Shown here: positions 38,624 to 50,240 of the stretch, one piece after another
Layout of the letters: each line of letters opens with the position of its first letter
Position numbering within the stretch: position 1 is the stretch's first letter
Origin: Pseudomonas sp. B21-040
GTDB lineage: Bacteria; Pseudomonadota; Gammaproteobacteria; Pseudomonadales; Pseudomonadaceae
Assembly: GCF_024748695.1 (NCBI RefSeq)
Contig: NZ_CP087176.1
Coordinates: 6,689,304 to 6,753,303 of the forward strand
Length of the DNA stretch: 64,000 bases
Reading direction: 5' to 3'
Notes under the pieces: model-generated
The model's database searches: none
What the model saw: the letters and a program-made list of their open reading frames with translations, nothing else
What the model was told of the DNA's origin: nothing
Made by a program: the position numbers and the translations under genes

Positions 38624-40360
38624 ATGCAAAAGCAATCGAGCACCCGCTCCGAAATCGCCGACACACTCTTTCGCCTGCGCCGCAGTTTTTACTTGCTGGC
38701 AGGGTTCAGCGGCGTCATCAACGTCATGATGTTGACTCCCGCCGTGTACATGCTGCAGGTCTATGATCGGGCCCTGGTCAGTCGCAACGTCACGACGCTG
38801 ACCATGCTGACCTTTCTGGTGATAGGCCTGTTCTTGCTGATGTCCTCGCTGGAAATGGTCCGCACCCGCATGCTGATCCGGGTCGGCAACTGCCTCGACA
38901 TGGACCTCAACCGACGCATCTTCACCGCTGCATTCGAGCGCAACCTGAGCCGCGCCGGTGGTAATCCGGCCCAGGCCCTGCAAGATCTCGCGCAGGTTCG
39001 TCAGTTCCTCACCGGCAATGCCCTGTTTGCATTCTTCGATGCGCCGTGGACGCCGATCTATCTGTTGGTCTCCTACCTGATCCACCCGCTGCTCGGACTG
39101 GTCACGCTGATCGGCTCGATGATTCTGGTGGGCCTGGCTTATCTCACTGAAAAGGCGACGCAGAAGCCGCTGGCCGAAGCCAATCAGGCCGCCATCTCCT
39201 CCGCCCTGTACGCCAACAACAACCTGCGCAATGCCGAGGTCATCGAGGCCATGGGCATGCTGCCGTCGATCAGCAAGCGCTGGTACCAAAGTCATTTGCG
39301 CATTCTGGAAATGCAGACCCTGGCCTCCGACCGCGCCGCCATGATCAGCAGCACCGGACGCTTCGTGCGGATCACGTTGCAATCGCTGATCCTGGGTGCC
39401 GGCGCACTGCTGGCGATCGAAGGCAAGATCACTCCGGGGATGATGATTGCCTGCTCAATCCTCACCGGCCGTGCGCTGGGTCCGGTGGAACAGGTCATCG
39501 CGTCGTGGAAGCAACTGCTCGGCTGCCGCTCGGCCTGGGGTCGGCTCAACGAGATGCTGAGCGATTATCCGCGTCGGCCACCAAGCATGTCGCTGCAGCG
39601 GCCGATGGGCATGCTGGCCGTGGAGAATGTGTACGCCGGTTCCCCCGGTACCAACAACACGATTCTGCGCGGGGTCAGCTTCAGCCTTGTCCCCGGCGAA
39701 AGCCTTGGCATTATCGGTCCGTCCGCCTCTGGCAAATCCACCCTCGCCCGCCTGCTGGTGGGCGTCTGGCCGGCACAGGCCGGCAAGGTGCGCCTGGACG
39801 GCGCGGACATGTTCACCTGGAACAAGGGCGAACTGGGCCCATGGCTCGGCTACCTGCCACAGGATGTGGAGCTGTTCGAAGGCACCATCGCCGACAACAT
39901 TGCGCGCTTTGGCGAAGTGGACAGCGACGCGGTCATCCGTGCCGCCAAGAGCACTGGGGTGCACGAGATGATCCTGCGTTTCCCTCAGGGTTACGACACC
40001 CGCCTGGCCACCGATGGCAGCCCGCTTTCCGGGGGACAGAAGCAACGCATCGCCTTGGCCCGCGCGCTGTATGGCGACCCCAATCTGATCGTGCTGGATG
40101 AGCCGAACGCCAACCTCGACGACGTCGGCGAAAAGGCCTTGGTCGATGCGCTGGCCGAACTCAAGGGCCGTGGCGCCACCGTCATACTGATTTCCCACCG
40201 CCCCAACGTGCTCTGCGCCGTCGACAAGGTGCTGATGCTGCGTGACGGAGGCGTGCAAATGCTCGGCACGCGCGAAGAAGTATTCACCGCGTTGCGCAAG
40301 GCCAGTGTGATGCCTGCAAACGCGCCGACTCCGCTGGCCTCCGTCAAAGCACGGGAGTGA
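38624..40360 (+). CDS. Type I secretion ABC transporter (AprD/PrtD-like)
   Basis: A 578-residue inner-membrane ATPase. The first ~300 residues form the transmembrane domain, with FYLLAGFSGVINVMMLTPAVY near residue 21, FFDAPWTPIYLLVSYLIHPL near 140, and later segments. The nucleotide-binding domain has Walker A GPSASGKST near 365, signature LSGGQKQRIALARAL near 467 and Walker B LIVLDEPNANLD near 488. There is no N-terminal C39 peptidase domain, as expected for RTX exporters of the AprD group. The ATG at 38624 follows AGGGG by eight bases; an in-frame GTG nine bases earlier overlaps that ribosome site. First of three secretion genes, likely serving the divergent giant peroxidase. Confidence 0.93.
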   Translation: MQKQSSTRSEIADTLFRLRRSFYLLAGFSGVINVMMLTPAVYMLQVYDRALVSRNVTTLTMLTFLVIGLFLLMSSLEMVRTRMLIRVGNCLDMDLNRRIFTAAFERNLSRAGGNPAQALQDLAQVRQFLTGNALFAFFDAPWTPIYLLVSYLIHPLLGLVTLIGSMILVGLAYLTEKATQKPLAEANQAAISSALYANNNLRNAEVIEAMGMLPSISKRWYQSHLRILEMQTLASDRAAMISSTGRFVRITLQSLILGAGALLAIEGKITPGMMIACSILTGRALGPVEQVIASWKQLLGCRSAWGRLNEMLSDYPRRPPSMSLQRPMGMLAVENVYAGSPGTNNTILRGVSFSLVPGESLGIIGPSASGKSTLARLLVGVWPAQAGKVRLDGADMFTWNKGELGPWLGYLPQDVELFEGTIADNIARFGEVDSDAVIRAAKSTGVHEMILRFPQGYDTRLATDGSPLSGGQKQRIALARALYGDPNLIVLDEPNANLDDVGEKALVDALAELKGRGATVILISHRPNVLCAVDKVLMLRDGGVQMLGTREEVFTALRKASVMPANAPTPLASVKARE

Positions 40361-40366
40361 TCGATC

Positions 40367-41707
40367 ATGCAAATGAGCCAACACACCGAGATGATTCTCA
40401 ACGAATCCAAGAGCGTGGTCGATCTGGACGTCGGCAGACCCGCGCACTGGGGCATGTGGCTGGTACTCGCCGGGTTCGGCGGCTTTCTCCTGTGGTCCTG
40501 GCTGGCGCCGCTGGATGCTGGCGTGGTCGCGACAGGCACGGTCAAAATCACCAGCAATCGCAAAGCCGTGCAGCATCTCAGTGGCGGCACCGTGGAGGCC
40601 ATTCTCGTTCGCGAAGGCGAATTGGTGACCAAAGGCCAGGAAGTGGTCCGCCTCGACTCGTTGCGCGCCGTTGCCGAACAGGGTGCGGTCAGCGCCCAGT
40701 ACATCGTCAGCAAGACCGTGGAAAACCGCCTTGAAGCGGAACGGGACAACCGCGATGTGGTGGCCTACGACCCTGAGTTGCTCAAACGCTTCGGCAATGA
40801 CCACCGCCTGACGGCTGCCATGGACCTGCAACAGCGCCTGCTGGACACCCGCCGCGCCGGTCTCGCCGGCGAAATCAGCATCCTGCAGGAAAACCTGGCA
40901 GCGTCGGCTGTGCAGCTCAAGGGCTTGCAGCAGGTCTATAGCGCCCGCGCCTCGCAGATCAACTTCCTCAACCAGGAACTGCAAGGCACACGCATTCTGG
41001 CGGCCGAAGGCTACATCCCGCGCAACCGCCTGCTTGAGCTGGAACGCAGCAATGCCGACCTTTCCGCCGGACAGGCCGAGAACCTCAACAACATCGCTCG
41101 CACACGCAGCCAGACCACGGAAATCAAGCTGCGCATCCTGCAACGCCAGCACGACTACCTGAAGGAAGTGGAATCGATGCTGACCGACACCGCCAAGGAA
41201 AACACCACCCTGGCCGACCGCTTGCGCGCGCTGGACTATGAAGTGACGCACACGGTGATTCGCTCGCCCATCGATGGCATGGTCCAGTCCCTGAGCATCG
41301 CCACGGTCGGCGGGATCATTCAGCCCGGCTTCAAGATCATGGAAATCGTTCCGGTCAACGAACCGCTGCAGGTCGACGCGATGATTCCCGTACAGGCCAT
41401 CGACAAGATGGTTCCCGGCTTGCCCGTGGACATTTCATTCCCGGCTTTCAACCATGCCCGGACGCCCAACATCCCCGGCCGCGTGAAAACCATCTCCGCC
41501 GACCGCCTGATGGACGAAGAAAGCAAGCAGCCGTTCTATCTGGCTCAGGTGGAAGTCACGCCCGATGGCATGGGCCTGCTGGGTAGCAATCACATTCGCC
41601 CCGGCATGCCCGCCAGCGTCACCATCAAGACTGGCGAGCGCAACCTGATGAGCTATCTTCTCAAACCAATGCTCGAACGTGTGGACAGCTCATTCAAGGA
41701 ACAATGA
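40367..41707 (+). CDS. Type I secretion membrane fusion protein (HlyD/AprE family)
   Basis: A 446-residue periplasmic adaptor. A single transmembrane segment lies near residues 28-47 (WGMWLVLAGFGGFLLWSWL). A lipoyl/barrel-sandwich half motif follows (GTVKITSNRKAVQHLSGGTV, residues ~57-76), then a long coiled-coil hairpin (~130-280), the second lipoyl half (VIRSPIDGMVQSL near 300) and a beta-barrel C-terminus. It starts six bases after the ABC gene's stop. It would link the inner-membrane ATPase to the TolC-type channel encoded next. Confidence 0.93.
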   Translation: MQMSQHTEMILNESKSVVDLDVGRPAHWGMWLVLAGFGGFLLWSWLAPLDAGVVATGTVKITSNRKAVQHLSGGTVEAILVREGELVTKGQEVVRLDSLRAVAEQGAVSAQYIVSKTVENRLEAERDNRDVVAYDPELLKRFGNDHRLTAAMDLQQRLLDTRRAGLAGEISILQENLAASAVQLKGLQQVYSARASQINFLNQELQGTRILAAEGYIPRNRLLELERSNADLSAGQAENLNNIARTRSQTTEIKLRILQRQHDYLKEVESMLTDTAKENTTLADRLRALDYEVTHTVIRSPIDGMVQSLSIATVGGIIQPGFKIMEIVPVNEPLQVDAMIPVQAIDKMVPGLPVDISFPAFNHARTPNIPGRVKTISADRLMDEESKQPFYLAQVEVTPDGMGLLGSNHIRPGMPASVTIKTGERNLMSYLLKPMLERVDSSFKEQ

Positions 41708-41708
41708 A

Positions 41709-43037
41709 ATGGACCGTCATTGCTTGTTTTTCTGCTTGCTGGGGCTGTCTCTGCCAACCTGTGCCATGGACCTGAAACAAGCCTGGGATCTGTTGCAGTA
41801 CCAGGGTCCTATCTACCAGGCGGCCATCAATGAAAAAAAGGCCGGCGGCGAAAACCGCGCCATCGGCCTGTCCGGCCTGCTACCGCAGATCAATGCCTCG
41901 GCCTATGACAACAAGGTCAATGGCACCCAAAGCCAGAACGGCCTCGACAGAGATCTCGACTACGACTCCAAGGGCGCCAACGTGCGCCTGCGCCAGCCAC
42001 TCTTCAACAAACAGAAAATGGCCGAGTACCGCCAGGGTCAACAGCGTGCCGACTACAGCGTCGCGGTGTTCGATGCCAAGAGCCAGGACGCCGCGGTACG
42101 CCTGGCCGAAAGCTATTTCGACGTGCTCCTGGCCAGCGAAACCATCGTCCTGGCCAAGTCCAAGCTGAACGCCTTCGATGAGCAACTCGCCTCAGCAAAA
42201 CGGCGCATGGAACTGGGGGCGGGCACCGTCACCGACATCGATGAATCGGTCGCTCGCCGCGACCTCGCCGAGGCCGAGCTGATCGAAGCACAGGACAACT
42301 TGATCAACGCGCGCCGCAAGCTGGTGGAATTTATCGGTGAAACCCCCGATTCGCTGACCACCTTGCGTCCGGGCTTCAATACACCACCGCTGCTCCCGAG
42401 CAACCTGCAGGACTGGTTAGTCAAAGCCCAGGCCGATAGCCCATTGATTCATGCTCGCCGCTATAGCAGTGACCTCGCAGCAGAAGAAGTGAAGCGCGCC
42501 AGGGCCGGCCACTGGCCAACACTGGATTTCATTGCCGGCTACACCGCGGGCAAGAGCCAATCACTCTCCGAGTTGAATCAACGCAACCAATACGGCTCGA
42601 TCGGGCTGGAGGTCAATTTCCCACTGTTCAGTGGTGGCGGCGTCAGCGCGCTGACACGCCAGGCCAGTGCCAATAGCGATAAGGCCATAGACGAACTCGA
42701 CGCCACACGACAGGAAGTCATCTCCGGTACGACCCGTGAGTATTACGGCATACAGAGCGGCGCCAAACGTGTTCGTGCACTGGAGAAGGCTGTGGAATCC
42801 AACGAACGCTCACTGGCTTCGACCCGCAAGGGCTTCAAGGAGGGGGGCACCAGCACCAACTCGGACGTGCTCAATGCCGAAGAATTGCTCTTCGTTGCAC
42901 GCCACGATCTGTTCGAAGCCAAGTTGCGTTATTTGATGTCCCGCCTGCGCCTGGCCTTTTCGGTGGGCAGTCTGGGCGACGACGATATCGACCAGATCAA
43001 CGACTACCTCGGCCCGGAACTGCTGGTGAACAACTGA
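41709..43037 (+). CDS. TolC family outer-membrane efflux protein (AprF-like)
   Basis: A 442-residue outer-membrane channel protein. The ATG at 41709 follows AAGGA and begins a signal peptide MDRHCLFFCLLGLSLPTCA with cleavage likely after residue 19. Two homologous coiled-coil/beta repeats follow. GLSGLLPQINASAYDN is near residue 62, and LEVNFPLFSGGGVSALTRQA near 305 is the classic second-repeat strand. An upstream extension of the open frame lies inside the HlyD gene. The three genes form a complete type I secretion pathway. The end is convergent with glmS. Confidence 0.92.
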   Translation: MDRHCLFFCLLGLSLPTCAMDLKQAWDLLQYQGPIYQAAINEKKAGGENRAIGLSGLLPQINASAYDNKVNGTQSQNGLDRDLDYDSKGANVRLRQPLFNKQKMAEYRQGQQRADYSVAVFDAKSQDAAVRLAESYFDVLLASETIVLAKSKLNAFDEQLASAKRRMELGAGTVTDIDESVARRDLAEAELIEAQDNLINARRKLVEFIGETPDSLTTLRPGFNTPPLLPSNLQDWLVKAQADSPLIHARRYSSDLAAEEVKRARAGHWPTLDFIAGYTAGKSQSLSELNQRNQYGSIGLEVNFPLFSGGGVSALTRQASANSDKAIDELDATRQEVISGTTREYYGIQSGAKRVRALEKAVESNERSLASTRKGFKEGGTSTNSDVLNAEELLFVARHDLFEAKLRYLMSRLRLAFSVGSLGDDDIDQINDYLGPELLVNN

Positions 43038-43050
43038 CTTGCACCTGACC

Positions 43051-43080
43051 GCCGGTCGAGCCAAACGATGGCTGACCGGC
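43051..43080 (+). terminator. Hairpin after the secretion operon
   Basis: GCCGGTC (43051-43057) plus AGCCA pairs with TGGCT plus GACCGGC (43069-43080), giving a ~12-pair stem with one bulged base and a five-base loop, 13 bp past the TolC-family stop. It has no T-run, so it may stabilise the transcript end rather than terminate by itself. Confidence 0.4.
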
Positions 43081-43109
43081 GTTCTGATGATGCGTGACCA
43101 GTTGTTCAA

Positions 43110-43175
43110 AAACAGCCGTTTCGATCACCTGTGGATAACTTATTCCACCGTCACCGACTTCGCCAGGTTACGCGG
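43110..43175 (-). other. Predicted attTn7 region at the 3' end of glmS
   Basis: Tn7 family elements recognise the last ~35 coding bases of glmS (here 43140-43175) through TnsD and insert about 25 bp past the stop, i.e. near 43115. The site appears unoccupied by Tn7: there are no TGTGGGCGGACA-type ends. The type I secretion island starts just beyond it. The call uses the established rule for glmS applied to this position. Confidence 0.6.
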
Positions 43176-44972
43176 CTGGTCAACGTCCGTGCCTTTCAAG
43201 ACAGCCACGTAGTACGACAGCAATTGCAGCGGGATGGTGTAGAGGATCGGCGACAGGGTGTCGTGGATGTGCGGCATGTGGACAACGTGCGTGCCTTCGC
43301 CGTTGGTCATGCCAGCCTTTTCGTCTGCAAAGACGATCAGTTGGCCACCCCGGGCGCGGACTTCCTGGAGGTTGGATTTCAACTTCTCCAGCAGCTCGTT
43401 GTTCGGCGCCACGGTCACCACTGGCATGTCGTTATCCACAAGTGCCAACGGGCCGTGTTTCAGTTCGCCAGCCGGGTAGGCTTCAGCGTGGATATAGGAG
43501 ATTTCCTTGAGTTTCAGGGCCCCTTCCATCGCTACCGGGAATTGCGCACCACGGCCGAGGAACAACGTGTGGTTTTTCTCGGCGAACAGTTCGGCGATTT
43601 TCTCCACGGTGCTATCCATGGCGAGGGCTTCGCCCAAGCGAGTTGGCAGGCGACGCAATTCTTCGACCAGCGTGGCTTCGACGCCTTTGGCCAATGTGCC
43701 ACGTACCTGACCCAAGGACAGGGTGAGCAATAGCAGGCCTACCAGTTGGGTGGTGAAGGCTTTGGTCGACGCCACGCCGATTTCACGACCGGCTTGGGTC
43801 AGCAGCGTCAGGTCGGACTCACGCACCAGCGAACTGATGCCGACGTTGCAGATCGCCAGGCTGGCGAGGAAGCCCAATTCCTTGGCATTGCGCAACGCGG
43901 CCAGGGTATCGGCCGTCTCACCGGACTGCGAGATGGTCACGAACAGAGTGTCTGGCTGCACCACCACCTTGCGGTAGCGGAATTCGCTGGCGACTTCGAC
44001 CTGGCACGGGATACCGGCCAGTTCTTCGAGCCAGTAACGGGCAACCATGCCGGCGTGATAGCTGGTGCCGCAGGCAACGATCTGTACGTTGCGCACTTTG
44101 GCGAACAGTTCGGCGGCCTGTGGGCCGAATGCCTGTACCAACACGCCGTTCGGGCTCAGACGACCTTCGAGGGTACGCTGCACGACGGCGGGTTGTTCGT
44201 GAATTTCCTTGAGCATGAAGTGGCGAAACGTGCCCTTGTCCGCGGCTTCGGCACCGTCGCGGTACTGCACGGTTTCACGCTCGACGGCTTTGCCATTCAC
44301 GTCCCAGATCTGCACGCTGTCACGGCGGATTTCAGCAATATCGCCTTCTTCCAGGTACATGAAACGGTCAGTGACCTGACGCAGTGCCAGTTGGTCGGAA
44401 GCCAGGAAGTTTTCACCCAGGCCCAGGCCAATTACCAACGGGCTGCCGCTGCGGGCTGCAACCAGGCGATCCGGTTGATGAGCGCTGATAACCGACAGAC
44501 CGTAAGCACCGTGCAACTCTTTGACAGTCGCCTTCAGGGCGGCGGTCAGATCGTGCAGGTCCTTGAGTTTATGGTTCAGCAGGTGAGCGATAACTTCGGT
44601 GTCGGTGTCCGAGGTGAACACGTAACCCAAGGCTTTGAGCTGCTCACGCAAGGCTTCGTGGTTTTCGATGATGCCGTTGTGCACCACAGCCAGGTCGCCG
44701 GAGAAATGCGGGTGCGCGTTGCGCTCGCAGGGTGCGCCGTGCGTGGCCCAACGGGTGTGAGCAATGCCGAGGCGGCCGACCAGTGGCTCGGCTTCGAGCG
44801 CCGCTTCCAGCTCGCTGACCTTGCCCGGACGACGCATACGCTCGAGTTTTTCATCGTTGGTGAAGACCGCCACACCGGCGCTGTCATAGCCACGGTATTC
44901 CAGGCGCTTGAGGCCTTCGAGCAGGATGGCGGTGATGTTACGTTCTGCGACTGCGCCGACAATTCCACACAT
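43140..44972 (-). CDS. glmS: Glutamine-fructose-6-phosphate aminotransferase
   Basis: A 610-residue enzyme that makes glucosamine-6-phosphate from fructose-6-phosphate and glutamine, the first step to UDP-GlcNAc for peptidoglycan and LPS. The N-terminal glutaminase domain begins [12 protein letters not shown], where Cys2 becomes the N-terminal nucleophile after Met removal. Two SIS sugar-isomerase domains follow ([18 protein letters not shown] near 305 and [20 protein letters not shown] near 475), and the C-terminus ends [11 protein letters not shown]. The longer open frame adds ten codons that would block Cys2 exposure, so 44972 is right. The regulator gene glmR ends two bases upstream. Confidence 0.97.
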   Translation of the reverse strand: MCGIVGAVAERNITAILLEGLKRLEYRGYDSAGVAVFTNDEKLERMRRPGKVSELEAALEAEPLVGRLGIAHTRWATHGAPCERNAHPHFSGDLAVVHNGIIENHEALREQLKALGYVFTSDTDTEVIAHLLNHKLKDLHDLTAALKATVKELHGAYGLSVISAHQPDRLVAARSGSPLVIGLGLGENFLASDQLALRQVTDRFMYLEEGDIAEIRRDSVQIWDVNGKAVERETVQYRDGAEAADKGTFRHFMLKEIHEQPAVVQRTLEGRLSPNGVLVQAFGPQAAELFAKVRNVQIVACGTSYHAGMVARYWLEELAGIPCQVEVASEFRYRKVVVQPDTLFVTISQSGETADTLAALRNAKELGFLASLAICNVGISSLVRESDLTLLTQAGREIGVASTKAFTTQLVGLLLLTLSLGQVRGTLAKGVEATLVEELRRLPTRLGEALAMDSTVEKIAELFAEKNHTLFLGRGAQFPVAMEGALKLKEISYIHAEAYPAGELKHGPLALVDNDMPVVTVAPNNELLEKLKSNLQEVRARGGQLIVFADEKAGMTNGEGTHVVHMPHIHDTLSPILYTIPLQLLSYYVAVLKGTDVDQPRNLAKSVTVE

Positions 44973-44974
44973 GG

Positions 44975-45751
44975 CTATTTCTCCTGACTGATAGCTGCGC
45001 AAATCAAATTGATACCGCGCGCCTGTATCAGATCGCGAGCCTCCAGGGGCAGGCGATCATCGGTGATAAGGGTATGGACACTGCTCCACGGCAGCTCCAG
45101 GTTGGGAATTTTGCGACCGATCTTGTCGGCCTCCACCATCACGACGACTTCACGGGCGACTTCGGCCATGACTCGGCTCAAACCCAGCAATTCGTTGAAG
45201 GTGGTCGTACCGCGAACCAGATCGATGCCGTCGGCACCGATGAACAATTGGTCAAAGTCGTAGGAGCGTAATACTTGCTCGGCGACTTGCCCCTGGAAAG
45301 ACTCGGAATGCGGATCCCAGGTCCCGCCGGTCATCAACAGCACCGGCTCGTGTTCAAGTTCGCTCAAGGCATTGGCAACGTGCAGCGAGTTGGTCATCAC
45401 CACAAGACCCGGCTGCTGGCCGAGTTCCGGAATCATGGCCGCCGTGGTGCTGCCGCTGTCGATGATGATGCGTGCATGCTCGCGAATGCGCAGGACGGCG
45501 GCGCGAGCAATGGCTTGTTTGTATTTGGAGATCGGTTGGCCGATGTCGGCCACCAGTTCCTGAGGCATGGTGATTGCTCCGCCGTAACGGCGCAGCAGCA
45601 GGCCGTTACTTTCGAGCGCTGCCAAGTCCTTGCGAATCGTAACTTCAGAAGTTTCGAAGCGCTTCGCCAGCTCATCCACACTGACTTCGCCCTGCTCATT
45701 GAGCAAGGTGAGAATATTGTGCCGGCGTTGGGGTGTATTGCGCTTCGACAT
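44975..45751 (-). CDS. glmR: DeoR family regulator of glmS
   Basis: A 258-residue DeoR-type regulator. An N-terminal helix-turn-helix covers residues ~6-60 ([37 protein letters not shown]), followed by a sugar-phosphate-binding domain of the DeoR sensor type ([16 protein letters not shown] near 95, [15 protein letters not shown] near 150, [16 protein letters not shown] near 180). ATG at 45751 gives the family start; 14 upstream codons in the frame are unlikely. It is the gene directly before glmS and two bases from it. In Pseudomonas the gene in this position is called glmR and linked to amino-sugar and cell-wall control. Confidence 0.88.
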   Translation of the reverse strand: MSKRNTPQRRHNILTLLNEQGEVSVDELAKRFETSEVTIRKDLAALESNGLLLRRYGGAITMPQELVADIGQPISKYKQAIARAAVLRIREHARIIIDSGSTTAAMIPELGQQPGLVVMTNSLHVANALSELEHEPVLLMTGGTWDPHSESFQGQVAEQVLRSYDFDQLFIGADGIDLVRGTTTFNELLGLSRVMAEVAREVVVMVEADKIGRKIPNLELPWSSVHTLITDDRLPLEARDLIQARGINLICAAISQEK

Positions 45752-45850
45752 GGGCTTGTAAGTTTCGATTCGAAAGATAACGGAAGCAATCAAAACCTAT
45801 CAGCGAAAGTTCGTCAAGCGGATAGCGATAAAATGTCTATGGGTAAAAGC

Positions 45851-45916
45851 ATCGCGGGCCAGCCCGCTCCCACAGGAATTGGGAGATCCTTGTGGGAGCG
45901 GGCTGGCCCGCGAATG
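45851..45916. repeat. Inverted pair of REP sequences
   Basis: ATCGCGGGCCAGCCCGCTCC (from 45851) and its inverted copy GGAGCGGGCTGGCCCGCGAA (45895-45914) are separated by about 16 bp. The pair forms a strong hairpin in the gap between glmR and glmU. Confidence 0.9.
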
Positions 45917-45967
45917 CAGTTGTGCAGACTGTGAATAAATCAGGCTGACAACAGGTATGTGGATAAC

Positions 45968-47335
45968 TCAGCTCTTCTTGATCTTCTCCGGCCGTTTCCA
46001 GCCATCGATGTTCTTCTGACGAGCTCGCCCTACCGCCAACTGGGATTTATCCACAGTCGAGGTAATCGTCGAACCGGCCGCCGTGGTCGCACCTGACAAG
46101 ATATCCACAGGTGCCACCAACGAGTTGTTGGAACCGATGAACACATCTTCACCCAGCACCGTCTTCCACTTGTTGGCGCCATCGTAGTTGCACGTAATGG
46201 TGCCCGCGCCAATGTTGGTCCGCGCACCGATCTCTGCGTCGCCCAGATAGCTCAAATGACCCGCCTTGGCGCCTTCACCCAAGTGAGCGTTCTTCAGTTC
46301 AACAAAGTTACCCACATGCGCGCGAGCTTCAAGCACAGTGCCTGGCCGCAGGCGGGCGAATGGGCCGGCGTCACTGCCTTCACCCAGAATGGCGCCTTCA
46401 ATGTGGCTGTTGGCCTTGATCACGACACCTTTACGCAGGGTGCTGTCCTTGATCACGCAGTTCGGGCCGATCACCACGTCATCTTCGATGACGACGTTGC
46501 CTTCGAGGATCACGTTGATATCGATCAGCACGTCGCGGCCAACGGTGACTTCACCGCGCACATCGAAACGGGCCGGGTCACGCAGGGTCACGCCTTGAGC
46601 CATTAAGCGACGGCCGGCGCGCAGCTGATAATGGCGCTCCAGTTCGGAGAGTTGCTTGCGATCATTGGCGCCCTGCACTTCCATGGCGTCATGAGGTTGC
46701 TCGGTGGCCACGATCAGACCATCGCTGACCGCCATGGCGATCACGTCTGTCAGGTAATACTCGCCCTGGGCATTGTTGTTGGAGAGACGACTCATCCAGT
46801 TGCCAAGGCGTTCGAAAGGCATGGCCAGAATGCCAGTGTTGCCTTCAGTGATTGCGCGCTCTTTTTCGTTGGCATCCTTTTGCTCGACGATCGCCGTGAC
46901 CTTGCCGTCGGCATCGCGGACGATGCGGCCATAACCGGTAGGGTCGTCCAGCTCAACGGTGAGCAAACCCAGTTGCTGCGGCGCCACTTTCTTGAGCAGG
47001 CGTTGCAGGGTTTCGACCTCAATCAGCGGCACATCACCGTAGAGAATCAGTACGGTATCGGACTCGATGAACGGCACGGCCTGCGCCACCGCATGACCGG
47101 TACCCAGTTGCTTGTCCTGGAGGACGAAATTCAGGTCGTCCGCCGCCAGGCGCTCACGCACCGCTTCGGCTCCATGACCAATGACCACATGAATACGCTG
47201 TGGATCAAGTTGCCGGGCGCTGTGGATAACATGGCCAAGCATCGAGTTGCCGGCAATCGGGTGCAGAACTTTCGGCAATGCCGAACGCATGCGCGTGCCT
47301 TGGCCAGCAGCGAGGATAACGATTTCAAGAGACAT
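45968..47335 (-). CDS. glmU: Bifunctional UDP-GlcNAc pyrophosphorylase / glucosamine-1-phosphate acetyltransferase
   Basis: A 455-residue enzyme. The N-terminal uridylyltransferase domain carries [19 protein letters not shown] (residues 8-26) and YGDVPL near 103. The C-terminal left-handed beta helix is built from hexapeptide repeats ([20 protein letters not shown] near 275) and ends with the acetyl-CoA site [12 protein letters not shown] near 405. It makes UDP-GlcNAc and acts two steps after GlmS. It lies downstream of the ATP synthase operon on the same strand, separated from atpC by a terminator. Confidence 0.97.
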   Translation of the reverse strand: MSLEIVILAAGQGTRMRSALPKVLHPIAGNSMLGHVIHSARQLDPQRIHVVIGHGAEAVRERLAADDLNFVLQDKQLGTGHAVAQAVPFIESDTVLILYGDVPLIEVETLQRLLKKVAPQQLGLLTVELDDPTGYGRIVRDADGKVTAIVEQKDANEKERAITEGNTGILAMPFERLGNWMSRLSNNNAQGEYYLTDVIAMAVSDGLIVATEQPHDAMEVQGANDRKQLSELERHYQLRAGRRLMAQGVTLRDPARFDVRGEVTVGRDVLIDINVILEGNVVIEDDVVIGPNCVIKDSTLRKGVVIKANSHIEGAILGEGSDAGPFARLRPGTVLEARAHVGNFVELKNAHLGEGAKAGHLSYLGDAEIGARTNIGAGTITCNYDGANKWKTVLGEDVFIGSNNSLVAPVDILSGATTAAGSTITSTVDKSQLAVGRARQKNIDGWKRPEKIKKS

Positions 47336-47393
47336 GACTGGCTACCAATCCTGGGTGGTCAGCGGCTGCGACCAGATTATGAAAGTCGGAAAA

Positions 47394-47424
47394 GAAAAAA
47401 GGGTAGCCGAGGCTACCCTTTTTA
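47394..47424 (-). terminator. Rho-independent terminator of the atp operon
   Basis: GGGTAGCC (47401-47408) and GGCTACCC (47411-47418) form an eight-pair stem with a tiny loop. An A-run (47393-47400) supplies the minus-strand T-run and TTTTT follows on the plus strand. It lies about 30 bp past the atpC stop. Confidence 0.92.
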
Positions 47425-47451
47425 ATCAATCGCGCAACAAGTCGCAGGCAA

Positions 47452-47877
47452 TTAGCCACCGAACTTCTTGCGGATCTGCTGGACGGTGCGCAGCTGAGCT
47501 GCTGCCTCGGCCAGACGTGCGGAAGCAGCACCGTAGTCGAATTCTGCACCACGGTCATGCAAGGCCCTCTCGGCAGCCTTAACGGCTTCCTGAGCAGAGG
47601 CTTCATCCAGGTCGACAGCACGTTGCACGGTATCGGCAAGTACTTTGACCATGTTCGGCTGAACCTCGAGGAAACCACCGGAGATGTAAAACACCTCGGC
47701 TTCCCCGCCCTGCTTGATCAGGCGGATCGGACCCGGTTTGAGATTAGTGATCAGCGGCGCGTGACCCAGAGCGATACCAAGATCACCCAGAGCACCGTGC
47801 GCAATCACCATCTCGACCAGGCCGGAAAAGATTTCTCCTTCCGCGCTGACGATATCGCAATGGACTGTCATAGCCAT
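47452..47877 (-). CDS. atpC: ATP synthase F1 epsilon subunit
   Basis: A 141-residue subunit of the central stalk. The N-terminal beta sandwich ([34 protein letters not shown]) is followed by the C-terminal helical hairpin ([18 protein letters not shown]) that can inhibit ATP hydrolysis. It is the last gene of the atp operon, 45 bp after atpD. Confidence 0.97.
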   Translation of the reverse strand: MAMTVHCDIVSAEGEIFSGLVEMVIAHGALGDLGIALGHAPLITNLKPGPIRLIKQGGEAEVFYISGGFLEVQPNMVKVLADTVQRAVDLDEASAQEAVKAAERALHDRGAEFDYGAASARLAEAAAQLRTVQQIRKKFGG

Positions 47878-47922
47878 CTGATTGCCTCAACCTAAATTAG
47901 CGCCCGTTTCCGGGCGCCGGGA

Positions 47923-49329
<1,407 letters not shown>

Positions 49330-50190
49330 TTAAACCGCGGCAGCGCCGCCGACGATTTCCGAGATCTCTTGGGTGATCGCAGCCTGACGCGCCTTGTTGT
49401 AGATCAGCTGCAAATCGCTGATCAAATCACCGGCGTTGTCGGTAGCGTTCTTCATCGCGATCATCCGCGCAGCTTGTTCAGCCGCGTTGTTCTCGACCAC
49501 CGACTGGTAGACCTGCGACTCCACGTAACGAACCATCAAGCCGTCAAGCAGCTCTTTGGCGTCCGGTTCGTAGAGATAGTCCCAGTGGTGCTTGAGTCCT
49601 TGATCCGGGGTTGCCACCAGTGGAATCAACTGCTCCACGGTAGGCGATTGCGTCATGGTGTTGATGAACTTGTTGGACACCACGGACAGGCGATCAATAC
49701 GGCCGTCCAGGTAGGCATCCAGCATCACCTTGACGCTGCCGATCAGGTCATTGATCGACGGCTCTTCACCCAGGTGGCTGATAGCTGCTACGACGTTGCC
49801 GCCGAAGTTGCGGAAGAAAGCCGCACCCTTGCTACCCACTACACACAGATCAATCTCGACGCCGTTTTCGCGGTTTACCGCCATGTCCTTGACCAGGGCC
49901 TTGAACAGGTTGGTGTTCAAACCACCACACAAACCACGGTCAGAGCTCACCACAACGTAACCGACGCGCTTTACTTCACGCTCGATCATGAACGGGTGGC
50001 GATATTCCGGGTTGGCGTTGGCCAAATGACCAATAACCTGGCGGATGCGCTCCGCGTAAGGACGGCTAGCAGCCATGCGCATTTGTGCCCTGCGCATTTT
50101 ACTGACCGCCACTTTTTCCATGGCGCTGGTAATCTTTTGCGTGCTTTTGATGCTCGCAATCTTACTGCGAATCTCTTTTGCGCCTGCCAT
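49330..50190 (-). CDS. atpG: ATP synthase F1 gamma subunit
   Basis: A 286-residue rotor-stalk subunit. The N-terminal helix [20 protein letters not shown] and the C-terminal helix [20 protein letters not shown], which form the coiled-coil shaft, are both clear, as is the [16 protein letters not shown] motif near residue 78. Position between atpA and atpD is standard. Confidence 0.98.
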   Translation of the reverse strand: MAGAKEIRSKIASIKSTQKITSAMEKVAVSKMRRAQMRMAASRPYAERIRQVIGHLANANPEYRHPFMIEREVKRVGYVVVSSDRGLCGGLNTNLFKALVKDMAVNRENGVEIDLCVVGSKGAAFFRNFGGNVVAAISHLGEEPSINDLIGSVKVMLDAYLDGRIDRLSVVSNKFINTMTQSPTVEQLIPLVATPDQGLKHHWDYLYEPDAKELLDGLMVRYVESQVYQSVVENNAAEQAARMIAMKNATDNAGDLISDLQLIYNKARQAAITQEISEIVGGAAAV

Positions 50191-50240
50191 GTAACACCTA
50201 TCAGGTTAGCAAGCGGGAGCCTTGCGGCTCCCGCTGCGGC

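Noticed and set aside
45790..45850. Possible small RNA or riboswitch controlling glmS
   Set aside because: A glmS ribozyme is not expected in Pseudomonas, and the gap upstream of glmR shows only REP repeats and no recognisable structured leader.
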